The notes: generated from the sequence alone by a model not told the origin. 64,000 nucleotides of DNA from Brachypodius melanocephalos (GCA_013398615.1 VZSR01003819.1:175536-239535), one strand, 5' to 3'. Shown: positions 35,217 through 48,439, counted from the stretch's first letter. Numbers and translations are program-made.

Positions 35217-36396
35217 CTGCAAACCAAAGGGACAGGAGGCTGAAAGGCAAGGACCCTGTCCCACCTATCCACAGGTCCCATGACACTCCTGGCCTCCCTC
35301 CCTCCCTCTCTTCACACAGAGGAACCACCTCCTGGTAGTTAGCACTGCCCTGTAAATGCCTGTCATCACAAAGTCCCACATCTGTGGAAAAATGGATGTG
35401 TCTCCGTAAATGAACCTGATTCAATTTCCCAAACCTCCCAGCCTCTGACACTCCAGCAGACAGAGGCAGAACACCTCTGGCAGGTGTGGGTTCCAAGGCC
35501 AGGCAGCCCCAGCTGACAAATAAAAGAGATTTGTCAGTTTCTACCATTTTAGGGCTTATGATCAAACCCTACATGTTAAAGATCCCAAGGGAGAAATCCT
35601 CCTGGTTTAACAAGAAAGCCAACTCTGCTGGGATGTCACCACAGCCAAGGAACTCCCGGACAGCTCCAAAATACAGGTGCAGTTTGTATCTCAGATAGCC
35701 ACCAAGTGCTTTAGGAAAACTTCCTTCCAAAGAGGAATCCAACTCCTTGAAGACAAGCCAGGGACAAGTGGTGCTACAAAGAAACCTTTCAGGTCCACCA
35801 AGGCTAGGACCTCACCTGGTTCTGTGTCTGGGACAAGAATGGCCACTGACTCCATCACCTGTCCCACTCCTGTGCCACCCCATTCCTGAGCCAACATCAC
35901 TCAGTCCTAAAATTCATTCCACAATCTCTAAATATCCAAAGTTTAACAACTTTGTTCTGCTTCTCCCCCTGCTCCTGCCTGTCTTCCTGTCCTCAGAGTC
36001 TCTTCCTGGCCAGGAACAGGTCACACAGCGCTCAGGAATTGTCCTGCCAGGACAGTTTTTCCCAGATCCACATCCTGCTCCTGCTCTCTACCGTCACACA
36101 GAAAACTCTGCACCCCAGGCTCCCTCCTGCCTGTGCTGGCAGAGCTTGGGGAGGCAGCACCATTACCATGATACCAGGGTATCATGCCATTTCCAAGAGG
36201 AAAGCGGCTCCATGGAATGAGGCAGCTCTCTGTGAGGAAGCTGAGATGGCAGGAACAGGAACTCCCTCCTCAGGGCCCTGGCTGTCCCCTCAGCCCCCTG
36301 TAAGGCTGACAGACCAGGATCCCCCAGAGTGCTCCCAAGGCTGGCACCGCATGCTCCCACCTGAGGCTGGGGGGGAAGCCTAGGCACTGCTCTCAC
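35217..36396 (-). other. AGAP3 intron, nothing recognised
   Basis: 1.18 kb between the two exons that create the GTQD motif. No repeat or exon was recognised. Confidence 0.8.
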
Positions 36397-36538
36397 CCTG
36401 TGTGCCCACCAGCACCATCGGCACCTCCGCTGTGTTCCGGTAGCTGCAGAGCCGCAGGTAGTAGTTGTAGACGGTCTGGAAGCTGATCTCATCCTCCAGG
36501 CTGAAGACAAACACCACTGCATCCACCCAGGCAGCAAA
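36397..36538 (-). CDS. AGAP3: AGAP3 exon: GTPase-like domain core
   Basis: The 142-nt exon has acceptor CTTCAG and donor GTGAGA. It encodes FAAWVDAVVFVFSLEDEISF onward to PMVLVGTQ. VFVFSLED is the central beta-strand and SFQTVYNYYLRLCSYRN the following helix. The guanine-specificity motif NKxD is replaced by GTQD, whose Asp is made across the splice junction with the exon at 35216. This replacement is typical of centaurin-gamma proteins. Confidence 0.96.
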
Positions 36539-36701
36539 CTGAAGAGATACAGCAGGATTCCAGCATGGATGAGCAGCTGCAGACTCGGGCCCGGAGCAGC
36601 CAGCAAGGGCAGCCATACAGTAGGCTCAGCCAACGCACATCTTCCCCCAGTCCCTCAGCAGGATGGGTGGGAAGGGACTACAGGGAGGACAAGTCTCCTA
36701 C

Positions 36702-36787
36702 CTGGAGTTCAGGGGGGCCCCCTTCGTCTCGAATCAGCAGCAAGTAGCTCTGCCCATCCACCACGATCTCCTTCTTAAACCGGCCAC
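36702..36787 (-). CDS. AGAP3: AGAP3 exon: GTPase-like domain, switch II region
   Basis: The 86-nt exon encodes (G)GRFKKEIVVDGQSYLLLIRD then EGGPPELQ. The usual Ras DxxG (DTAG) switch II motif is replaced by RDEGGPP, as is normal in this family and consistent with an atypical, weakly hydrolysing GTPase. It enters in phase 1 and leaves in phase 0 at CAG with donor GTAGGA. Only 187 bp separate it from the P-loop exon. Confidence 0.96.
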
Positions 36788-36974
36788 CTTGGGGGAGCAA
36801 AGCTGCGGGTCAGTAAGAGGGGTGCAAGCAGGGGACACCCCAAACAAGGGCCAGGAGAGCTGCAGAGCCCCATGACAGTGGTGGAGGAGGGGCAGGGACT
36901 GGGATCACCTTCGACACCATGGAGAAGAGGAAGGACCCAGCCCATCCCCAGGCACTCTGGGAACCAGACCTTAC

Positions 36975-37062
36975 CCTCTGGAGACTCCTCCTGCACGTAG
37001 GTGCCAGTCAGGTAGCGATGCACCAGAGCCGACTTGCCACTGGACAGGTTCCCCACAATGCC
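36975..37062 (-). CDS. AGAP3: AGAP3 exon: P-loop of the GTPase-like domain
   Basis: The 88-nt exon has acceptor TTCCAG and donor GTAAGG. It encodes GIVGNLSSGKSALVHRYLTG and TYVQEESPE plus one base. GNLSSGKS is a Walker A/P-loop of the GxxxxGK[ST] type (residues 293-300 when counted from the alternative start), binding the nucleotide phosphates. TYVQEESPEGG follows as the effector/switch I region. Confidence 0.97.
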
Positions 37063-37879
37063 CTGGAACAGATGCATCTGTCACCTGTGTGCCCAGCATG
37101 TGTCCCTGTACATGAAGCCACCCCTGTGAGGTGACACCACAGTGCTGGGGCACACGCTGATGAGAGGCAGAGGTGTCCCTGAGAGGACACAGGGATAGTG
37201 ACCCAGCTTAGTATTTGGTGGGAGGCATGGGGACTGACTGGGCTCAGTCAGGCAGAGAGCAGCCCAGACTGGGGCACAGCCACCTGGACAGAGGGCAGTG
37301 AATACTCTTGTCTCCACCTGAACAGGCACAGCCCTGTCAGAGCCACATCAGCTCTTCCCACAGCCTTTCTGCTCCTCAGGGAACACTTGCCATCCCAAGT
37401 CAATTCAGAAGGAGAAAAACCTCTGCTCCCAGTCCACATATCCCCAGTTGGGGGGTGTTGCATCTCTGGACAGCAGCTGCCAGTAGAAGAGGAGCAGAGA
37501 CCAGCTCCACGTTGGGTACAGGCCCAGCATGTGCTGATGCCTGAGGCACCAGCACAATGGCAGCACTACGTGCATCTCCCAGCAGAGCCAATGGTGTCAC
37601 CCACACGGAAACACCCAGCACCAATGTTCAACCAAAGCAAAGGATAAAGCTACTGAGCACCAAATTTAATTGGATGGAAGCACATCTGACTGCAGCACTC
37701 TCAGATTGGCTATGAAATGCAGGTGGGTGTCCTGGGATGAGTCAGTCAGAGAGCCCAGCTCTGCTCCTTGTCAGTGTCTTCCTGACCATTTAATGCTGCT
37801 TAATTGTGGGACCAGGTATGTACTGAAGGATCTGTACGGAAGGATCTGGATCTGGACCTCATCCAGTCTGATGAGAACT

Positions 37880-38262
37880 GGCTGAAGGAGCAAAGGGGCT
37901 CAGGGGGAGAAAAGGAGGCTCAAGGAGAACCTTCTCATGCCACAACTCCCTGACAGGAGGGTGCAGCCAGGTGGGGATCGGGCTCTGCTCCCAAGTAACT
38001 AACAACAGGAGAAGAGGTAACATCCTCAAATTGCATCAGGGGAAGTTTAGGTTGGATATCAGGTATCCCTTTTCCACAAAAACAGAAGGGATCACCTTCA
38101 GCTGAAGGTGAACCAAGTCACTATCCCTTAAAGTGTTCCAAAAATGTGGATGTGGAACTTGAGGATATAGTTTAGTGGTGAAGACGGTGGTGGTGCTGGT
38201 TGATGGTTGGACTTCATGATCTTAGAGGGCTCTTCCAGCCTTAATGGTTCTGTGATTCTATA
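37880..38262 (+). mobile_element. CR1 LINE 3' fragment
   Basis: Sense-strand CR1: AAAAGGAGGCTCAAGGAGAA, TTAGGTTGGATATCAGG, TTGGACTTCATGATCTTAGA and the terminal GGTTCTGTGATTCTA. Confidence 0.92.
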
Positions 38263-38908
38263 CATTTGCACTCACATGGCCACACTAGAGCCAGAAGACG
38301 TGGACTGAGCAGTGGCTACGAACACTAAAGCTGCCCTTTGCCGCCATGGAAGTTTACAGCCCAACTTTTCCAGGCACAGGGATGAGCTTGGCAGGTGAGT
38401 CACCACCAGGCAGGTTCTCCAGCTCTCAGCCAAGCACTCAGATGCTCCCGCTGCTCTGGGTCCTGCCAAGAGTCCTGCCCTGGGCCATGCACACACTCCC
38501 TGTGAGAAGCAGAAAGGCACCAGCCCTGTGGCTGCCGGCATCCTGCGGCACAGACCGCGCTTCCAGAGCACGGGACACCACCCCGTCTGCCAGCTCCTCC
38601 GGTGCCAATGCAGCCTGCACATGGCAGGACCAGGAAGCACTCATCAGTGGGCTCCCACGGGCACACCCGGGCCACTCTCATCACATCTGTCACTCCTCAG
38701 AGCAGCTACAAATCCCGACAGCATGTTCACACAGGTGACAACACAGAGAACACAGGCTGGGCTGCAACCCTGCCTGGTCCTGCACGTGTGTCTGGAGCCA
38801 CACTGAGCCAGGGGCTGCACCAACCCTGTGCCCACGTTATGGACAATGGGAACAGCCCATCCCCTGCCTGAACCCTCCCTGCCACTGCGCTCTAACAAGG
38901 ATACTCAC

Positions 38909-39395
38909 GGAATCATGGAATCCCAGAACGGCTTGTGCTGCAAGGGACCTTCAAGCTCATCCAGTTCCATTCTCTGCCATGGAGAGGGACACCTTCCACT
39001 ATCCCAGGTTGCTCCAAGCCCCATCCAGCCTGGTCCTGGACACTTCCAGGGATCTAGGGGCAGCTTCTCTGGGCAACCAGTGCTAGGGCTTCACCACTCT
39101 CACAGGGAAGAATTCTTTCCCAATATTCCATCTAACCCTACCCTCTGTCCATGGGAAGCCATTCCGCTTCATCCTGTCACTCTAGGCCCTTGTCCCAAGT
39201 CCCTCTCCAGCTTTCCTGGAGCCTCTTCAGGCACTGGAAGGGGCTCTAATGTCTCCAGGCTGAACACCCCCAGCTCTCCCAGCCTGGATTTCAGCCCTCA
39301 GAGCATCTCCACGGCCTCCTCTGGACTTACTCCAGGTCCATGTCTGTGTTTTGTTCGGGGCCCCTGACATGGACACAGCACTCCAGGTAGGAGTA
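38909..39395 (-). mobile_element. CR1 LINE 3' fragment (longest copy)
   Basis: Antisense CR1 from AATCATGGAATCCCAGAA through CAAGGGACCTTCAAGCTCAT, TCCAGCTTTCCTGGAGCC, GCATCTCCACGGCCTCCTCT to GACACAGCACTCCAGGTA. Confidence 0.93.
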
Positions 39396-40157
39396 CTAAA
39401 GAAAGCCTCACAGAAGAAACTCTGGAGAGCCCAGCTCCAGGCAGGGGTTCAGTGCCAGGTTGGCTATGGCTCCTCTGCCAAAGGAGCAGCTCCTGAGGCC
39501 ACCCAGCACCAAGGGTGCCATACCACGCCAAAGATAAACACTTGAATGGCATTTAGCTCTAAAACTTGGACAGAGGCTGCAGTTACACTTTGTTTCCACA
39601 TAGTACAAACCCTGACCTGCATCTCACCAAAATCTTACTGCTCTCCCATGTCCTCGAGCTCACCTGGAGCTTCAAACCAGCCACAGACCTGACAATCCTG
39701 AGGAACACAGCCCCTGAGAGGCAGCAAACTGGAGCCAAACAAGGTGTGTAAGCACTGTGGGACCCTCTGTCCCACGATTTTTGGGAGAATGCGGGAGCAC
39801 AGTTGGCACTGTGCTGGCACTGCCCAGTGCCAGGTCCAGGGGACAAGTCCTGCCAGGAGGCACCATTAGTGCCCCTCTGCAAGAGCTGCTCAGTCACAGC
39901 TTCCTCCTGGCCTGCAGCACTGAGAGGGAGCTTTTGGGGATAAACTGAGGGAGAGAAAACTGCTGAATGGATCTTAAATACATCCAATTATTCTAGAAAC
40001 TATCCTGAATGCTTGGGAACATAAGCAGGGAGAAGAGCGAGACCCCCAACTCCTGCAGGACAGACAGAGGACACATAGTTGCTTGAAAATGGGAAGGAAG
40101 TGAAGCTTGGCAACTTTTCTTGCTGGGATCAGCCCTGGGTTCTGCACAAGAAGAAAG

Positions 40158-40584
40158 ACATTGAGGGGCTGGAGCATGTCCAGGAAAGGTAACTGAGCTG
40201 GGAAGGGTCTGGAGCAGCTTAGGGAGCTGGGAAAGGGGCTCAGCCTGGAGAAAAGGAGGCTCAGGGGGGACCCTGTGGCTCTGCACAAGTCCCTGACAGC
40301 CGGGGGGGTCGGGCTCTGCTCCCAGGGAACAGGAACAGGAGGAGAGGGAACGGCCTCAGGCTGGGCCAGGGGAGGCTCAGGTTGGATATTGGGAAAATTC
40401 CTTCCCCCAAAGGGCTCTCCAGCCCTGGCACAGCTGCCCAGGGCAGGTGTGGAGTCCCCATCCCTGCGGGATTTTAAAGCCATGTGGCACCTGGGGACAC
40501 AGTCAGTGGTGGCCTTGGCAGTGCTGGGGAAGCAGCTGGACTCAGTGACCTCTAAAGGCTTTTCCAACCCAAGTGATTCTGTCA
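40158..40584 (+). mobile_element. CR1 LINE 3' fragment
   Basis: Sense CR1: GGGGCTGGAGCATGTCCAGG, GGGGCTCAGCCTGGAGAAAA, CAGGTTGGATATTGGG, GATTTTAAAGCCATGTGGC and terminal GTGATTCTGTCAC. Confidence 0.93.
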
Positions 40585-41821
40585 CTTTAAACTAGTACTC
40601 CAAAAGCCCTCCAGGCTTTTAGAAGAGCTGCTTTGGCTGGATCAAATCCCAGAGCAACACAGATCCCCAGAGGTCATGCAAAACCTGGGGAAAGGGCTGT
40701 GCTACTTGAGGAAGAACTAAAAGCTTTAGGATGGTTTAGCTGGCAGCCTTGCAGAGCCTCAACATCAAGCAGCAGCACCCAAAGAGCTTTAAAAATGCTT
40801 TTAAAAATGCATTTCACAGGTAAACTAACATGAATATTCGAACTTTGGTTTGATTCTCACTTAACTGCAGGTAAGAGACACTTACAGTGGCAGGACAGTG
40901 CTGGAATGTTTTGCAAGAAGAATTTTGTTCTTTTGTTTCTTGGACTAATATTGAAAAAAGTTAATCTTGTAAAAGCTGAAGGAAGAAAGAACTGAAGGGC
41001 ACATGCCAGGAGCTTGTAAGGAGAGCTGAGGGCTGGCACAGAGAGCACAGGAAGAGCAGAAGGAGGAACTGATCATTGAAGCACCTGCAGCACCCTGCCC
41101 AGCCTGACATCACCTCCCAGCCACCCCAGAGCCCAAAACACTGACCCTGTCCCCACTTGGAGGGGCTGTGCCAGGGGCAAGAGGGTCAGGGACAGCCCCC
41201 TGACCACAGAGACCACATCCCACAGGGAGCTGGTGAAGCCTGGCCTCACCTGGGAAACCCACCCTGCACAGACAGACCTGGGGAGCCTCGTCCCCTCAGT
41301 TTGGCAGAAGAGAGCTGAGTGTCATCCTGCAGCACCTCTGCAGGGCAGGGACATCTCAGCAGGGGCAGGAGGAATGCCAGTGCAGAGCTGACATCAGTGA
41401 ACCTCTGAAGGAGCAGTGACACCTCCCATGCCAGGATGGCTGCTCTGGGGGTGACCACCAGGGACGTGTACCTGAACCACCACCTGGGATCTGCACCTGC
41501 TTCTGCTGCACCAGCTTGAGCAGCAGCACCCAGACAGGCATCACAGCTCTGCCAGGGCCAGCAGGGAGGCTGAGAGGCTCAAATGGTGCCTTTTCACCTT
41601 CACATCCAAGTGCTCTCCCAGATCAACAACCTCTGGCTCACTCCTCAGAGCGTGAGCTGCCGAGAAACCCCAGTCCTTCCCTGGCATGGCAGCAGCTCCA
41701 GCTCCCCTCTCCCTTCTGAGGCTGAAGCCTCTGTGTTTACATCTGGCCACACGAAAATGCAGGATTTTCCTGAGGCTTTGGGGAACCAGGGGTATACCAG
41801 GCACAAGCCACAAGTACTCAC

Positions 41822-41880
41822 CACCTTCAGCTCAGGCACTGAGCGACTCAGGGTCCATTCCTGGCTGTTCACAAATGAAT
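41822..41880 (-). CDS. AGAP3: AGAP3 exon: linker before the GTPase-like domain
   Basis: The 59-nt exon has acceptor CTGCAG and donor GTGAGT. It encodes (D)SFVNSQEWTLSRSVPELKV, the nearly invariant segment that precedes the GTPase-like domain in all centaurin-gamma proteins. It starts in phase 1 (completing GAT) and ends in phase 0 with GTG before the GIVGN exon. All N-terminal isoforms should join here: the known first exon of mammalian AGAP3 also ends just before this Asp, and so does the alternative exon at 51553. Confidence 0.95.
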
Positions 41881-42889
41881 CTGCAGACAGAGGAAAGAAA
41901 TCAAGTTACCCTCAAGATCCCAGCAACACTCTCCCTGCTCCCTTAAGGCAGATATATGGTTTTTCCCACCCTTCTACCCCAAATGAAGGTACCCCACAGA
42001 GCTGCATGAGGACTCAACATGCAGTCAGAGCCCCAAATGGGGAGGAGCAGCTGAGCCAAGGGCAGCAGTATGGCAGCAGAGGCCGGGCACCACTAGCTGG
42101 AACCCTCCCTTCAGCCCTGCAGGAGCATAAAAACCCCTTCAGCATCCCCTGCCCCGAGGCACAGAGGACAAGGGAAGCACTAGGGACCAGACACCCTTTT
42201 GAGGAGCACCACTGCACAGGACTCCAGAGCTGAGGGCACACGGCAGCACCCTGAGCCCTGCTCTCAGCCTGCTGCAGGCTGCAGTGGGGGAGCTGCCATC
42301 AGGGTATCAGCCACATTCCTGACTGAACACAAACACAATTAATTACTGCATATTATGGAATTGGCAGCGTGCTGCAATAGGCTTACAGAGGCTGTGGCCA
42401 TCCAGCATGGCTTGAGGAAATACCCCCAGCCTGCCACAGAGCATCTGGAGGACACCATGAGTACCAGAAGCAGCCAGCAGCCCCTCCTGATAAACTTTAG
42501 TCCCTCACTCGCCTTGGCAAAGTCAGACTTTCCATCCAACACCAACTCCAGGGCAGGACCCATAGAAGCAGCACCTCCTGCATGTTTATCACATACAAAC
42601 AGAAAGGATTTTTGGAGACCAGAAAACTGTGGGAGCTCTGCATCTCCAGGAGCCTGTAACAAACCTGCCAAATCTGTGGCCACAGACTCGCAGGAATGGG
42701 AATCTCAGATGGGCTCAGAAGGGAAACAGCAAATCCACCAGACCCAAAAGCAGGCAGCAATCAAACATGGTGACCTGGGCACTGCCACTGCTCCAGTGTC
42801 ACCAGAGGGCACAGGGAGGGTGGCTCCAGACCTCCCCCAGTAGCCCCAATCCCACAATCACAGCTCCTAGTGCCTGCTCCAGCAGTCCC

Positions 42890-43140
42890 CATACCACTCT
42901 CACAGGGTACAATTCCTTCCCAATATCCCATCCATCCCTGCCCTCTGGCAGTGAGAGCCATTCCCTGTGTCCTGTCCCTCCATCCCTTGTCCCCAATCCC
43001 TCTCCAGCTCTCCTGGAGCCCCTTCAGGCCCTGCCAGGGGCTCTGAGCTCTCCCTGGAGCTTCTCCTCTCCAGGTGAACATTCCCAGCTCTCCCAGCCTG
43101 GCTCCAGAGCAGGGGCTCCAGCCCTCAGAGCATCTACCTT
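42890..43140 (-). mobile_element. CR1 LINE fragment
   Basis: Antisense CR1 middle portion: CAATTCCTTCCCAATATCCC, CTCCAGCTCTCCTGGAGCCC, CAGCTCTCCCAGCCTGG and CTCAGAGCATCT. Confidence 0.88.
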
Positions 43141-44409
43141 GTGTTGGGGGCAGCAGTGGGCTCCACAGCCCTGCCAGGGCCCAAAAGCACCTGCCCTCAC
43201 CCCAACTCATGTTCCAGCCCTCGTAACTCCTTAGAGGCGGTTGGACACATAACAGCACCAGCTCTTCCTCCAGCTCCCTCTCAAGCCTCATCTCACCTCT
43301 CTCACCTCACTGGGCAGCCCAAAGCCATGTGGAAGAGCCCACTCCCACAGCCAGAGGGATGGCTAAGCTGCTCAGAGAGCATGAGACAACAAACCACGAC
43401 CCAGCACTGTGCCCTTGTCCTCGTTTTTTGCAGCCACCAGCACAACAGGCCACGACATTCATCCATCACCTTCAAGAAAGGTGTGAACATGGTGCTCCTA
43501 CCTGTAGTCTACCTTCCATGGCTGACTTAGGAACATTCCTTTTCCAGGAGTTACAGACAAATAATCCCCAAGTCTGCTGCAGGAACATCAGGTTATTTAT
43601 AGCCATCCTGAGGAATCATTTCTCTGCGATGTCTTTCACCTGCCCTTTCCTTTTTAAGGCAGAGGTAATGTTTTTATTAAAACGATTCATCAGTCAGGAG
43701 GAAAATGATACATTTTTGAGCCCTTTCCAAAAGACAACAGCACACCTGTATTTCCAACTGCATCACTGGGTCTAAAAACAGCTGTCACCTCTACCTGGTA
43801 CTTCTGCCCCACTCAGCTTCTTTGGCAGGTAATGTGACAGATAAAGAATCACGCAGGCCTTCTCTGTCCCCAGCATTCCCTGATGGCAGCAGGCAGCACA
43901 TACTCATGCTGTTTCACTACACACAGCAGGTTTTTGGCGGGTCCTAAGTGGAGCACAAGGCACACACAACTCAGTGATCAGCCTCAGGAAGGAGGAGACG
44001 CAGGGAGAGCCCCGGAGAGGGCTGGCTGGGCTCTCTCTGGATCTGCTCAAGGATGACCAGGACAAGCTGCCCCAACAACTGCCAGCTGCCTCCTGCACCA
44101 ACTGTCTGAACAGATCCTTCTTTGGTTTTTAACCCACGTTCAAGAGTTTACAACACTTTGATTTTTGACTTGCTGAGAAGGCCCCTGAGTAAACCTTAAC
44201 ACAAATACACACTGACAACACAAGGCCAACAGGACTGTACTCAGCCACACAACACACCCCGCTCCTCACCCCCATTAACACATCTCACCTGAGCACCAGG
44301 CACACCTGCATGTCTGCCCACCTGCTCCAGCATCTGCCAGGCCTGAGTGTCAGCCCAGGCCACCCACTGCTCCTGGTGACACACCCAACACGTGTGGCAT
44401 TGACCGCTC

Positions 44410-44505
44410 AGGGGTCCGGGCGCAGCCCGGGGGTCCCAACGCAGCCCAGGGGTCCCGGCGCAGCCCGGGGGTCCCAACACAGCCCAGGGGCCCCGGCACA
44501 GCACA
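44410..44505. repeat. 19-bp GC-rich minisatellite with 38-bp higher order
   Basis: Five units of GGGGTCCCRRCGCAGCCC. Units alternate between CGGCG and CAACR in the middle, so the real period is partly 38 bp. Confidence 0.85.
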
Positions 44506-45040
44506 CTACCTGCACCCACATGGTCTCCAGTCAGCACCATGCCAGGGTGCTGCCAAGTACCACTTCACACAGAGCAGCTGGAGTCCCCTTCCTTCACAAT
44601 CACCTGGGAGTTACTGAGATGCAGATCTTGGAGAGGCATGGTCCCTCTGAGCCCCTTTCTGGAGCCAAGGTCACAGATGTCAGGAGCAGAAGACCCCTGT
44701 GTGCCCGACACCCTGGGCCAGACCCACACACATCAACTCTTCAACTGAGGCATAGCTCAGTGAACAGACACGCCTCTTGTTCAGGGGGACATCCCACCAT
44801 GACTCTGAACACCTGTCTGCAGCAGCACTCACAGAGCCCTCAGCCTCATTAGCTGAGTGGGAGGCAGTTTCCTCCTACACAGGCTGATTAAGGATGAAGA
44901 GGGCAGTGCTTGGCAGGCAAAGAGTCCATGCATGTCCACACTCCAGAGCAGGCTTGCGTCCCCTGCCTGCACCCTGCAGCATGGGGGGAAGCTTCCCACC
45001 AACCACCTGGACAAGGTACTCTAGGCCATCAAGACTTGAT

Positions 45041-45294
45041 GGGACAAGAGGAAATGGCCTCAAGTTGCCAGGGGAGGTTTAGGTTTGATATTGAGAATAT
45101 TTCTTCCCTGAATCAGCTGTCCAGCCCTGGCCCAGGGCAGTGATGGGGTCACCATGCCTGGAGGGATTTAAAAGGCACGTGGATATGGCACCTGGGGACA
45201 TGGGTTGGGGGTGGCCATGGCACTGCTGGGGGAATGGTTGGACTGGATGGTCTGAGAGGCCTTTTCCAACCTCAAAGATTCTGTGATTCTGTGA
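45041..45294 (+). mobile_element. CR1 LINE 3' fragment
   Basis: Sense CR1 with GAGGTTTAGGTTTGATATTG, GGGATTTAAAAGGCACGTGG, TTTTCCAACCTCAAAGATTC and the terminal double ATTCTGTG. Confidence 0.92.
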
Positions 45295-48200
45295 CTATGG
45301 GCCAGTCAGGGAAGGCCTGAGGGTTTGGAGCACAATCCACTCCCACATGTCAGGCTGCATGACTTACAGTCTGTCACTGTAAGTGTCCCCTGGTCCCTTT
45401 TACACCCCCTGCTCTGCCCCAGGAAATGGCAATCACACTTCTCTCACCACACATGCAGGACACATGTGCACACCATCCCGACAGCTGAGGGACCCACATC
45501 TGTGCAGATGAGCCATCCACAGACCCAATAATGTCTCTCACATCACCTGGGCCCCGTGTCCTGCAGCTGCCTGCACTCACGCTCGCAGGGCTCTGTCACA
45601 CGGGTCTCAGACATCCCCCAGGACGGAGCCTCCTCCCCCCCGATTTTCTGCACTTGCTTCCCTCCTCCACCATCAGCTCCCGCAGCAGTGTGTGCGGGCA
45701 GGCACGGATCACACCCACGGAGCTGCCAGAGGGCAGCTCACGAGCAGTTTCTCAACCCAAAACAACCACAAACCAAGCAGCTGGCTGCTGAAAACCAGAG
45801 ACATGACCCCGATGTCAGCTCTGTCCATACAAGTGTTCATCCTTGGTTGCCAAAATGCAGAATGTGGCAAGTCCCTGCACTCATGGCTACGAATCCTATC
45901 AGTGTGACATTACACACCCTGTGTGTGTCGCTGCAGCTATTGCACACCAGAGCAGCAGGAAAGCTCCAAATCTACAGCAGCAGACTGATTTGGGCCCCCC
46001 TCGAACTGCACCATTCCCTCTGCGGCTACCAGACCTTCCCCATTTCCCTCAAGGCCTCCAGACCCTCCTCACCCCCCATGCTGAGCAGGAGGGGTGCAGG
46101 GGTGCCCAGCCCTCAGGCATAGCTCCCCCCTGGAACAGGCACAAGATCCCCATGGTCTCCTGGGTGAAGCTGTAACCACGTGGAAACACAGAGCACCAGC
46201 AGCCTGACCAGGGTGAGGCACCTCCCAAAATCCAGGCAGGCAGGTGAGCAGAGCACCTTCCCCACAGCACCTGGGTCCTGGTGCCAGCTCATTCAGCAGG
46301 GTTTGCCTCCAGCAGGAGACACCTCCAGGGACTGATCTCTCACTGAGCACTGCGGCTCATGTAGCATCAGGGAGTCACAATTTACGGGATAGCTTTACTG
46401 CTGGACTGGCTGCATCACCTGCAATTCCAGATGAAAATATACCTGATCACTTTTCCTGCATCTTCTCTTGGTTATCTAATCACATCAAGGGGACCAGGCT
46501 GCTGCAGTTCAACACCTTCCCCATGTATACCTAACCTCCAGAGCTGAAGCAATGGGCTCAGGGAACCACTGTCATACCAAGAGCATCAGCAGAGCCCAAC
46601 AGCATCCTTGGCTCCACAACACAACCATACAAGAGATCAGTCCAGACTGGCCTGGGAAAAGGAGATTCAGGACAATTCTGTTACTCCTCAGAAGCTGCTC
46701 TTGATGGGGGTTTTCTGGCACAGGCAGCTCTACTGCAGAAGGTGGAAATCTGGGAGGTGGGGTGGGCAGAGCCCCTGCCATGCAGAAGAGCAGACAGAGA
46801 CACAAAGAAGGCACTCTGTAGACGATGTCCCTTGGTCAGCTGGTCATCCTGTACACCTTCAGGACCCACAGACCAGGCCCCAGCTGTGGGACAGCAGTGC
46901 CGTGCACTGAGGAGGCAGGATCAACACCCTCAGACACTGTGCCCTGAAGACAGCTTGGAGGGGGTTCAGCCACAGACCCACAGCTCCCAGCACCAACATG
47001 CTGCACGGAGGCTGGGAGGAGAAACAGGCTGGCCAGCCAAATTCAACTCCTCATCCCAGCTGCTTGCTCCACGGGATGATGCGCGGCAGGCTCAGCTACC
47101 CTGTGCTCCAGAAGTGCCAGTGCCAGACACATCTGGTCTCCCGACACAGCAACTAATAATTAACCAACTCATTATCCAAGCCATGGTGGAACTCCCTTGG
47201 ACACTGCAACCCTGGACACTAAACCCAGCCTTGAAACCAGGTCAGAAGCCGCACAAACACAGCAGAGGCCACACAAACCAAGGCCACTTGTGGCCACCAC
47301 TGCGGCCACACAAACAGACCCACCTGACCACACACACAGATCAAAGGGAGGCAGAGGCAGTGTGCCTGGGCACAGCTACCCTTCCTGGGCACAGCCACCC
47401 CTCCCAGGCCAGGCTGATAAAGCCTCTACCCCGGCAATGCTGGCAGGAGGGGGATTTCTCCAGGTCAAGGACCAGCACAGGCATAGCCAGCATTCTAGTC
47501 AGCACTGAGCCAGCATGGGCACCCACTGCAGGACATAACCTTGGCAAGGATTATCTCAGCAGAGCTTTAAACACTCTGCAGCAACAAAAGGAGACAATTC
47601 TGTGTCTCTCTGGGAAAGGGCACACTCAGGAACTGCCACCCTTGCTTCGTCATCATGCCACAGGTGGCAGCAGCTGGTGTCACTGCTCCGAGGTCAGTAC
47701 AGACTCTGGAAGTTCCAGGCATTTCAACCTCTCGGAACCTGCTGCTCTCCAGCCCCCTTCCAAACACTCAAAGACCCAGACCAAACCCTGCTGTGATGGT
47801 GGGACAGGGTCTGCTGGAAGGGAAAACCCAGCAGAGAGTGACACAGAAAGACAGGTAACTCAACCTCCCATCATAGCACTCCATGGAGATCTACCTCACC
47901 AGCAAAAACCTGTTCCCAGTGTGCCTGATCTCAGCTCCAGCTGTGCAACCCCACAAGTGCTGGCAGGTGAACACTGAAGGCACAGGGTTCCCTTTCGCTA
48001 AGGCTGCCCGTGACTGCAGGCAGACACCTCTGCACCCACTGCACATCCTCTGACCTCATCCTAAGAACTGAGCCCTCCAGAGTATTGTCCCAACAGCTCC
48101 CGCCCCGAGACCTTCCAGAACTCTCAAGCTTTTCCCATGTGCGGACACTAGACTGGCCTCAGCATCTGAGGCATCTCTAACCCCACCACGACACCTCTGC

Positions 48201-48439
48201 CTCTCACCAACACTCCCAGCTCAACCAAGGCAAGTACCAACATGAGGTGATATTTATCATGACCTACCCAACTCACTATGCAAACTTCACCCAATCCATG
48301 AGAAAACAGCCCTTCCTCTCTCAGAAGCCTTCCCTCACATGCCCTGCACATCACTACTCCACACACAAGAGTAAAGGGAGGTACCTTAAAGAACCTCAAA
48401 AAGCAGGGCATCTCTCTGGGAGAGGGGACACAGCTGTGA

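Larger units (their letters stand above)
37063..41821 (-). other. AGAP3 intron with three CR1 copies
   Basis: 4.8 kb between the linker exon and the P-loop exon. It holds CR1 fragments at 37880-38262 (+), 38909-39395 (-) and 40158-40584 (+); the rest is unannotated intron. Confidence 0.8.

Noticed and set aside
9380..41880. Assignment to AGAP1 or AGAP2
   Set aside because: Linker residues (RRSNIFT, SRKGADPERDKK, KRLPRAT, HINQ) fit AGAP3; AGAP2 differs strongly in the GTPase domain and lacks ETCATYGLNVERVFQD with this linker.
47655..47680. CTCF-like core CCACAGGTGGCAGC
   Set aside because: The 3' half fits the motif but the 5' half does not; too weak to call by eye.
46742..47977. 411-codon plus-strand open frame
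   Set aside because: Low-complexity Pro/Gln/His-rich translation, no domain, no splice context, lies in an AGAP3 intron; chance frame in CA/CC-rich DNA.
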